Source of the DNA: C7867-002 sp964646515
Lineage (GTDB): Bacteria; Patescibacteriota; Minisyncoccia; Phycocordibacterales; PALSA-1337
Assembly (NCBI GenBank): GCA_964646515.1
Contig: CAZYES010000008.1
Span: 1 to 36,112, forward strand
DNA length: 36,112 nt
Direction of reading: 5' to 3'
Position 1 is the stretch's first letter; each line of letters begins with the position of its first letter. Under the pieces are notes generated by a model. It was not told the origin of the DNA, did no database searches, and saw nothing but the letters and a program-made list of their open reading frames with translations. Positions 30,798 to 36,112 of this stretch are shown here, piece by piece. A program made the translations under genes and the position numbers.

Positions 30798-30810
30798 GAA
30801 AAATCCACTC

Positions 30811-30855
30811 TGCGCTCGACTGGTAGAGATGCTGCTTCTACACCAGCCCAGCGCA
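30811..30855 (-). repeat. Structured hairpin upstream of the replication operon
   Basis: TGCGCT (30811-30816) pairs with AGCGCA (30850-30855); inside, CTGGT and AGA pair with TCTA and ACCAG, giving a stem of about 14 pairs with small bulges and a 9-nt loop. It lies 14 nt upstream of the small gene's ATG on the minus strand. It could be an operator, an origin stem-loop or a leader attenuator. Confidence 0.5.
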
Positions 30856-30965
30856 CAATGGACTATTTAGACTATTTGCAGCAACTCTTTATACAAAATA
30901 ATGATCGTGTCTACTTCAAGTAAAACACGACTTATTTACCTACTGGGGACACATTCAAGCACCCC

Positions 30966-31616
30966 TCAGATTAGCTTATCTTTCCTAACTCTCTGCTTGA
31001 ACTTCTTAAACTCTTCATAATTGCCATCCCAATATTTGTCAACAAAAAGTTTTGTTGCATTACGAACACCGATAACCCTATGACTATTTCGATCCTTCAA
31101 AACAGCACAATCATTGGTGGTGTCACAAAAACGAATAGTAGTTGTCGACCTGTCTCTAATCGTCTGATACGAATAGTTTCCGACATTTGCTTTTCTTTTT
31201 TCCTGTACAAGAATGTTTTCGTATTTTGGCCTTTCAAGTAATAACAGTCGCACCCTAAGCAAATATTTTCCAAAGTCTCTTCTTGCTTTAAATCTCTTGA
31301 ATCCTAATTCGTCATTTGTGTCGTTTAATAGCAAATATCCATCTAATGTTGGCACTAACAAATATCCCCCACTGTCACGCAAAATTTGTATCCTACCGTT
31401 GTGTTTTTCTAGGTCATCGACAAATTCATCGTACGCTTCTGGTGACGGCACCCATGCAATTCTGTATGACATTGGCACATTCTTTCTATTTAAATGGTAG
31501 TGGGATTTCCAAAGCGGCTTGCCACTTATAATCCTAAAGTGATCCATAATAATCTTTTGGGCAATTTTACGGCATCGAATTTTAGCCCGTTTTGAGATAG
31601 AAGCAGCAGTTTCCAT
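30966..31616 (-). CDS. Hypothetical protein (216 residues) of element 2
   Basis: A basic soluble protein (many Arg and Lys: SKRAKIRCRKIAQKIIMDHF, YLLRVRLLLLERPKYE, KFKQRVRKDKLI). Central segment GRIQILRDSGGYLLVPTLDG looks beta-rich. No family recognised. Charge and position between the replication operon and the RNA leader suggest nucleic-acid binding, which is inference. It ends 168 nt before the start of the small gene at 30797, with the hairpin at 30811 between them. Confidence 0.6.
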   Translation of the reverse strand: METAASISKRAKIRCRKIAQKIIMDHFRIISGKPLWKSHYHLNRKNVPMSYRIAWVPSPEAYDEFVDDLEKHNGRIQILRDSGGYLLVPTLDGYLLLNDTNDELGFKRFKARRDFGKYLLRVRLLLLERPKYENILVQEKRKANVGNYSYQTIRDRSTTTIRFCDTTNDCAVLKDRNSHRVIGVRNATKLFVDKYWDGNYEEFKKFKQRVRKDKLI

Positions 31617-31661
31617 ATTATAAGGCTACCATTTTTTGACAATTCTACACAGAGTTATTCC

Positions 31662-31690
31662 TAGACAATATGAGATTGAAGTTGTATGCT
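31662..31690 (+). promoter_or_regulatory. Putative promoter of the structured RNA
   Basis: TAGACA (31662-31667), 17 nt, TATGCT (31685-31690). Start of transcription would be about 31697, giving a leader of about 180 nt before the ATG at 31881. Same -35 as at 405 and 497. Confidence 0.45.
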
Positions 31691-31725
31691 AAATTCACAA
31701 CTGAATATTCACGAAGTAGCCTAAA

Positions 31726-31853
31726 CCAGCTTGCTGGCATGGTGAAATAATCCTGACACGGATAAAAAACCCATCATATGGGGATGCCGTGTCAGGTCAT
31801 ACTGGGAAACTGGTATGGGGGGCGAAAGTCCTCACCCATGTGGTGGGCTTTTT
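31726..31853 (+). ncRNA. Structured RNA leader with terminator-like end (candidate riboswitch or ncRNA)
   Basis: Stems read by eye: CCAG-CTTG-CTGG (31726-31737); CCTGACACGG/CCGTGTCAGG (31752-31761 with 31787-31796), 10 bp, enclosing CCCAT-CAT-ATGGG; CATACTGG/CTGGTATG with a GAAA loop (31798-31817), 8 bp; GGGGGC/GTCCTC with a GAAA loop (31818-31833), 6 bp. A terminator-like CCCA/TGGG stem (31835-31847) is followed by CTTTTTG. CATGGTG (31738-31744) can pair with CACCCATG (31833-31840) to close the three middle hairpins, which competes with the terminator. It resembles no riboswitch I know. Confidence 0.7.
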
Positions 31854-31880
31854 GCATTATCACAATAATAAATTATCAAC

Positions 31881-32072
31881 ATGTATTATCTTATTCTCGG
31901 TTTGATTTCGGCACTTGTGACAGTCCCAATAGCTAGAAAAATTAAAGGGAGTATTGCTATAGCAGTGGTGGTAAGTTTCGTATTACCAATGCTTTCACTA
32001 GCAATCTATATTCTGTTATTACGAGATTGGAAAAAGAAAAATACACAAACTCAAAATAACCAATTTCGTTAA
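31881..32072 (+). CDS. Two-helix membrane protein (63 residues)
   Basis: MYYLILGLISALVTVPIARK and SIAIAVVVSFVLPMLSLAIY are two membrane helices with a short basic turn, followed by a hydrophilic tail KKKNTQTQNNQFR. No family recognised. First gene after the structured RNA and its terminator-like hairpin, so it is the gene most directly exposed to control by it. Small size suits a holin- or toxin-like role, but this is not shown. Confidence 0.65.
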   Translation: MYYLILGLISALVTVPIARKIKGSIAIAVVVSFVLPMLSLAIYILLLRDWKKKNTQTQNNQFR

Positions 32073-32079
32073 ACGTAAA

Positions 32080-33159
32080 ATGAAAAAATATTTCTTAATA
32101 ATACCGCTTGCAACACTCATAATCCCGTCAGTTGCTTTCGCCTCTTGGTGGAATCCTTTTAGCTGGTTTAATAGTCGGAACTCTCGTACAACCGATACAA
32201 AGACACAGGTTCTTGAAAGTCGTATCGTTGAACTAGAGAAGAAGTTGGCAGACACTGCCAGTACGACACCAAAATACAATTTCGACAGCTCTACTACAAC
32301 GATAGCGTCGACGACAGTTGAAGTACCTCCAAAGCCTGCGGCAAAAAAACCTGAAAAATCATTAGCCCCTGCAAAGGTTACACCCACCTATAGTCCGACA
32401 GTTGTGACGCCTGCCCCCTCCGTACCAGTCGATAAATATGGTATGACTGAGAACAATTGGGCAACAATGATTTCTTCAATATCGAAATTTAGAGATATGG
32501 TTAATTCGAATTCCACAACAATTCTTCAAAAGAATAGTTATATTTCTACTCTAGATGAAGGCGCAAGAACAGTATCCACAATAATCGGCTCACAAAGCAT
32601 GTTAGATGACACTGGGAAAAGATATGCTCAAGTATACCTCGATATAACTCAAAAACTGAAGGCGGGATATCAAAATGAGATAAACTTGAGAAATGAAATA
32701 AATAGTAACTTCAATCAAGTAATCTCTGCTGTCTATAATCATGATAAGGACACAATGGATCGATTACTGAATGAAATATTTCTTAAAACAAAACAAATAG
32801 ATGTGATTATTGAGCAAGACTACTCTTTGCTTGCCCAACACACGGACGCGTTCAAGACCTTCTCTGATTACTTTACGCTGTATGCAAAATTCCAGATGGA
32901 AAAGTCGTCATACTCACAAACAAATTCGACATCATACACTCCGTCAACTTATGTTCCAGTTTATGTTCCTCCGACACAGTATAATACCAACTGCACAACA
33001 AATTCTAACTATGCTGGCACTGGTGGAACGGTAAATTGTACTTCCTACACTCCATCGTCTTCAGCGATAGATGAATGTGCAAAAGAATTAAATAGGATTG
33101 CACCTTCTGCAAGTGTAAATGCGAGATATGCAAAATGTTTAGAGGAACATTCTCGATAA
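32080..33159 (+). CDS. Secreted or surface protein with proline/threonine-rich linker
   Basis: A 359-residue protein with a signal peptide (MKKYFLIIPLATLIIPSVAF, cleavage near ASWW), then WNPFSWFNS, a coiled coil (LESRIVELEKKLA), a Pro/Thr/Lys linker (about residues 75-120), a helical middle domain (about 120-265), and a Ser/Thr/Tyr-rich tail with cysteines. The SWWNPF motif after the signal peptide is common in CPR exported proteins. No enzyme motif. Starts 7 nt after the preceding gene. Likely anchored on or around the cell surface; role unknown. Confidence 0.75.
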   Translation: MKKYFLIIPLATLIIPSVAFASWWNPFSWFNSRNSRTTDTKTQVLESRIVELEKKLADTASTTPKYNFDSSTTTIASTTVEVPPKPAAKKPEKSLAPAKVTPTYSPTVVTPAPSVPVDKYGMTENNWATMISSISKFRDMVNSNSTTILQKNSYISTLDEGARTVSTIIGSQSMLDDTGKRYAQVYLDITQKLKAGYQNEINLRNEINSNFNQVISAVYNHDKDTMDRLLNEIFLKTKQIDVIIEQDYSLLAQHTDAFKTFSDYFTLYAKFQMEKSSYSQTNSTSYTPSTYVPVYVPPTQYNTNCTTNSNYAGTGGTVNCTSYTPSSSAIDECAKELNRIAPSASVNARYAKCLEEHSR

Positions 33160-33189
33160 CAAGTCTTATTAGTAATTGACTTAGCCAGC

Positions 33190-33363
33190 ATGGAAAACAA
33201 AATTTATGCAATCGGATATATAGTATTTGGTCTATGTCTTTTGTTTTTCGCTTTTTTGGAGCTAACCAATTCCGATTTTGCTGTTTCAGTTGCCTTTTTC
33301 TCCATCGGCGCAGTCTTAATATTTAAAGGAATTCAGAACTTGAAAAAAAAGAAAACTAATTAA
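33190..33363 (+). CDS. Small two-helix membrane protein (57 residues)
   Basis: ATG at 33190, TAA at 33361. It reads MENKIYAIGYIVFGLCLLFF, then AFLELTNSDFAVSVAFFSIG and AVLIFKGIQNLKKKKTN: two hydrophobic helices and a basic tail. No family recognised. It fits the gap between the secreted protein and the DUF3761 gene, with 4 nt to the next start, so it belongs to the same operon. Confidence 0.6.
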   Translation: MENKIYAIGYIVFGLCLLFFAFLELTNSDFAVSVAFFSIGAVLIFKGIQNLKKKKTN

Positions 33364-33367
33364 TTTC

Positions 33368-33739
33368 ATGGAGCAACAACCTCAACGAGCGTGGTACAAA
33401 AAGAAACGCTATATCATACCAGCAATAGTCTTGGGTATCGGGGCGTATTCGCTAGCCGCAAGCAATTCTAGTCCCTCCACGACCCTATATCAGGCTCCAC
33501 AGACGACTTCTATAGTTCAAAGCTTTCCTACTGTCACTAATCAAACAATACAAAATAACAACCTTTCAAATAACAACTATTACACAAATACTTCTGGTAG
33601 CAGTGTTCATTCGCCAGCATATTCAAACAATATTCCCGTAGGAGCGTCTGCTCAGTGTAGGGATGGTACATACAGCTTCAGTCAATCAAGACGTGGTACA
33701 TGTTCACATCATGGAGGTGTATCGAATTGGCTTAACTAG
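33368..33739 (+). CDS. DUF3761 protein, membrane-anchored
   Basis: A 123-residue protein with a basic N-terminus (WYKKKRY), one membrane helix IIPAIVLGIGAYSLAA, an Asn/Thr/Ser-rich linker, and the C-terminal DUF3761 motif GASAQCRDGTYSFSQSRRGT then CSHHGGVSNWL, in which two cysteines and a HHGG are conserved. The domain faces outside. Function unknown; the family occurs in phage- and plasmid-related secreted proteins. It starts 4 nt after the preceding gene. Confidence 0.82.
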   Translation: MEQQPQRAWYKKKRYIIPAIVLGIGAYSLAASNSSPSTTLYQAPQTTSIVQSFPTVTNQTIQNNNLSNNNYYTNTSGSSVHSPAYSNNIPVGASAQCRDGTYSFSQSRRGTCSHHGGVSNWLN

Positions 33740-33749
33740 AATATAAAGT

Positions 33750-34094
33750 ATGAAAATATGTATTAAATGCCATAAGAGAGAATCTGCCAGTTGGTGGGAT
33801 GGTTTATGTATATATTGTAGAAAGATGCCACCAGATGAAGTAAAAGCTCGCGAATATGAAAAGTTGAATGGATCATTAAATGTCTTGAGTCCAGAGCAAA
33901 TATTGATTTCAAAAACTATCTCCTCAAGAAATTTTTGGGATTGGATAAAAACAATATTCTCTATGCTTTTTTTGATATTTATGATTTGGTGGATATATAT
34001 ACAAGTTCAGAGTCGCAGAGGTGAACCAGAATGCCCACAAGGTGAATACTGGGTGGATGATTGGCGAAGTGGAAATAGTGGCTGTCTTAGGTAA
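33750..34094 (+). CDS. Zinc-ribbon protein with a membrane helix
   Basis: A 114-residue protein. An N-terminal zinc ribbon CIKCHKRESASWWDGLCIYC (two CxxC pairs), then a helical stretch, one membrane helix FSMLFLIFMIWWIYIQV and an outside tail ending QGEYWVDDWRSGNSGC. The last CDS of the plus-strand group. No family recognised. The following gap 34095-34202 (108 nt) contains a weak dyad, TGATGTT/AACATCA, and nothing else I can support. Confidence 0.65.
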   Translation: MKICIKCHKRESASWWDGLCIYCRKMPPDEVKAREYEKLNGSLNVLSPEQILISKTISSRNFWDWIKTIFSMLFLIFMIWWIYIQVQSRRGEPECPQGEYWVDDWRSGNSGCLR

Positions 34095-34202
34095 ATTAAA
34101 TATAGGCGTGTGTAGTGATGTTTGACCTTTCTTACCCATTTTTAACCACTTAACATCATTCTAAGACAATAGTAAGCCCTTATTCAGACCCCATATACAC
34201 TA

Positions 34203-34532
34203 TCACCCTATGTTATTATATGCTCTCTCAATAGCCTTAATCTTATCTACAGGATCGTAGTCTTGGCGTATACACTTTATATGCTCTCCAACTATCTGGC
34301 TAATAGAAGTCTCTTTTAATAGCTCATCCCTATAATAGGTTTCTATAGCTTGGTATGCCTTTGTAGCCTCAATTCTTGTCGTATGGTTGGGGTCTGGATA
34401 ACCTGCGACTATTGATGCTTCAGTCTTGCTTTTTCCCTGTTGTATAGCAATGAAATACTTACCGATTCGAGTATTGAAGTCAGGTTTCTTTGTTCTCGTC
34501 TTTATTACTTTTTGAATGATTAATTCCTCCAT
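34203..34532 (-). CDS. Possible phage terminase small subunit-like protein
   Basis: A 109-residue basic protein. IGKYFIAIQQGKSKTEASIV then AGYPDPNHTTRIEATKAYQA has the look of the small terminase helix-turn-helix (G-K-S-x-x-x-A-x-x-A-G-Y), where the helix recognises packaging sites. The rest is helical. No large terminase is seen in the window. If right, element 2 would be phage-related; otherwise it is a generic DNA-binding protein. Confidence 0.45.
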   Translation of the reverse strand: MEELIIQKVIKTRTKKPDFNTRIGKYFIAIQQGKSKTEASIVAGYPDPNHTTRIEATKAYQAIETYYRDELLKETSISQIVGEHIKCIRQDYDPVDKIKAIERAYNNIG

Positions 34533-34554
34533 AAATTAAACCAGCAGGTGATAG

Positions 34555-35046
34555 CTAACCCCAAACTTCACTCGTTCTGGGTTCAAACTGTTTCAATATT
34601 TTCAGATAGTCTGATTGAATACCTGATTCAGCCCATGTTGGATACAACTCACCTATCTGGCCATCGTTCTTGGAAATATCATTGCATGGCTCAAAAAAGA
34701 ATCCATCTGGTGATGCTATAAAGAGCCATGACGGATTCCAAACCTTCAAGACATCATCTACAATTTCTTTGATTTTCTCAGGGTCACGACGAGCCATAAA
34801 CTTAACCTCAACTAGATACACTTTTTTCTTATCTTGAGATATCAATACAAAGTCAGGTGCATTTCTGATGTTTGCGATGACTGCCTGAATTTCTGCCAAG
34901 TGCTGATACTGGGCAAGTTCAGGTAAGGTATATTCATACCCCGCCCTAAGGATCGTGTAGTTACCAGATTCACGGAACATTTGCTCGAACACTGTTTCAG
35001 CAATTCTTCCCTTTATTAGCTCTCTGGTGAATTCAATACTGTTCAT
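34555..35046 (-). CDS. PD-(D/E)XK-like nuclease
   Basis: A 163-residue protein. APDFVLISQDKKKVYLVEVK is the typical D-x-n-(D/E)-x-K active site: D in APDFVLI, E and K in VEVKF. GRIAETVFEQMFRES is a conserved first helix with glutamate. This resembles small restriction-like or Holliday-junction nucleases. No methylase partner is close. It is 22 nt upstream of the small terminase-like gene. Confidence 0.65.
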   Translation of the reverse strand: MNSIEFTRELIKGRIAETVFEQMFRESGNYTILRAGYEYTLPELAQYQHLAEIQAVIANIRNAPDFVLISQDKKKVYLVEVKFMARRDPEKIKEIVDDVLKVWNPSWLFIASPDGFFFEPCNDISKNDGQIGELYPTWAESGIQSDYLKILKQFEPRTSEVWG

Positions 35047-35141
35047 AAGATAAATTAAATTTTATACCGTCTGATAGTGCTTAGTGGACATATTATACTA
35101 CTAAAATGGCTCAGGAACGACTCCCAAGTGTCTTTAGCGTT

Positions 35142-35726
35142 TTATCTTTCATCCACAAAATCAGTGACTTTCTTAGTGAAAAGCTTTCCTGAATTATTGT
35201 AATATTCAACGGCATATTCTAGTCTATCGTAGTTTTTTAATATTTCAAATAATTTTTCTTCATCATTATGTATGATGTATTCTAATTCATCACTGATAAT
35301 CTCTCCGCCATTAAGATGCCACTCTTCACCCATGTCAATAGTTTCTGTAGAAGATGTATTAGAATTAATTTGAACCCGTTCATACTCTTTTGTCCGCGGT
35401 TTAATTCTGATGCGCCCAAGATTAGGTGTTGAAATTACAAGCATGGGTTTATCTATTGAACCAGAACCGCCCTTCTTGTTTCTCAATTTAATTTGAATTT
35501 TATGGGTGATTATATAATTCCGCATTTGGTCTTTGGTAGTTGTGTTCGTAGACCATCGATCCATTTCTTTGGCGTTTCTTCTTACCAGAGTTAATTTTGC
35601 GATTCTAATATTTGGCTTCGAATAGTTCGACGTCCGCCATGACATAAATAGGGCAATTATACCTGTTAGTGTTCCAATGTAACCCCAGAGGTTAGCATCT
35701 AGGAATTGGTCGGTAGTGGTGGGCAT
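35142..35726 (-). CDS. Hypothetical membrane-anchored protein
   Basis: A protein of about 194 residues with one membrane helix near the N-terminus (LWGYIGTLTGIIALFMSW) and a soluble part beginning RTSNYSKPNIRIAKLTLVRR, which looks beta-rich, e.g. IKLRNKKGGSGSIDKPMLVI. The open frame begins at 35765, but the ATG at 35726 (MPTTTDQFL) sits just after an AT-rich box, TATATT, and avoids an odd N-terminus. No family recognised. Confidence 0.55.
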   Translation of the reverse strand: MPTTTDQFLDANLWGYIGTLTGIIALFMSWRTSNYSKPNIRIAKLTLVRRNAKEMDRWSTNTTTKDQMRNYIITHKIQIKLRNKKGGSGSIDKPMLVISTPNLGRIRIKPRTKEYERVQINSNTSSTETIDMGEEWHLNGGEIISDELEYIIHNDEEKLFEILKNYDRLEYAVEYYNNSGKLFTKKVTDFVDER

Positions 35727-35823
35727 TAGGTAATATATTAGCATGGTTTTAATATCGTAAGTCAAAATCCAGTCTGTGTGGCAACTTCAAACATTCACTT
35801 AAATACGGTTCCATAGTCTATTG

Positions 35824-35955
<132 letters not shown>

Positions 35956-36036
35956 GTATCACGCGCCAAAAACGATTAGCTGTTAGACAGTCTCCGTGAT
36001 AAGCCCATAAATATCGCTTATATTAAGCATTACTTG

Positions 36037-36090
36037 GTTCCATTCCTGTCCTACCTTTGCAACAAGTAGGACAGGAGATAAAAATGGAAC
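36037..36090. repeat. Long hairpin near the right edge
   Basis: GTTCCAT (36037-36043) with ATGGAAC (36084-36090) and TCCTGTCCTAC (36044-36054) with GTAGGACAGGA (36066-36076) form an 18-bp stem broken only by a 7-nt bulge GATAAAA; loop 11 nt. Upstream TATCACG and CGTGATA also form a dyad. No genes are seen in 35956-36112, and its linkage to the rest of the window is doubtful. Confidence 0.6.
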
Positions 36091-36112
36091 TATAACTTTG
36101 AAGTTGAGAGAT

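Overview
The window looks like a chromosome segment of a candidate phyla radiation (Patescibacteria, Parcubacteria/Paceibacteria-like) bacterium. The reasons are inferential: AT-rich DNA, short genes packed with small overlaps, weak or absent Shine-Dalgarno sequences, a shortened release factor 2, CCA missing from most tRNA genes, a DUF5659 gene, and large serine recombinases whose reading frames end inside tRNA genes. UGA is an ordinary stop here, because RF2 is present and several genes end in TGA, so this is not a UGA-glycine lineage.

Layout. 1-4.9 kb is core: the 5' part of pyrG, a Nudix-like hypothetical, a prfB-ftsE-ftsX operon, a small nucleotide kinase and two tRNA-Thr genes. 5.0-11.6 kb is an accessory surface-modification and nucleotidyl-chemistry cluster (peptidase S51 with a frameshift, Nudix, nucleotidyltransferase, DUF4254, polysaccharide pyruvyltransferase, NodU-type carbamoyltransferase, THUMP methyltransferase, truncated GT9). 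It ends at a scar where a SAM hydroxide adenosyltransferase remnant runs into the truncated glycosyltransferase. 11.7-16.2 kb is defence-like: a ClpP/SDH-type serine protease with two small unknown partners, then a complete DpnII-type (GATC) restriction-modification operon.

16.8-22.5 kb is a compact set of ten genes lying between two 36-nt imperfect direct repeats. It holds an ECF sigma factor with an overlapping membrane partner (possible anti-sigma), an exported small protein, a rhodanese, a thioredoxin-CcdA/DsbD-like fusion, a thioredoxin, a ZIP metal transporter, DUF134, peptide deformylase and DUF5320. I read it as an envelope redox/metal-stress cassette.

22.5-26.8 kb (element 1) and 27.07 to at least 35.8 kb (element 2) are two integrated elements facing each other across a tRNA-Asp, tRNA-Met, initiator-tRNA cluster. 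Each carries a large serine recombinase whose last codons and TGA stop are antisense to the 3' half and anticodon loop of the target tRNA. Element 2 has a minus-strand replication operon (RepA/DnaB-like ATPase, a CHC2 zinc-finger protein without TOPRIM, small proteins). It also has a plus-strand cargo of membrane and secreted proteins preceded by a promoter and a strongly structured RNA leader, and a possible small terminase and a PD-(D/E)XK-like nuclease. Positions 35826-35955 are a poly-G/N/poly-C assembly artefact, so the last 157 bases may not be truly adjacent.

The best candidates for something undescribed are the structured RNA at 31726-31853, the recombinase/tRNA-anticodon-loop architecture at 26.7-27.1 kb, the repeat-bounded sigma/redox/metal cassette, and the protease trio at 11.8-13.5 kb. 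All functional calls come from reading motifs by eye; no database search was run.
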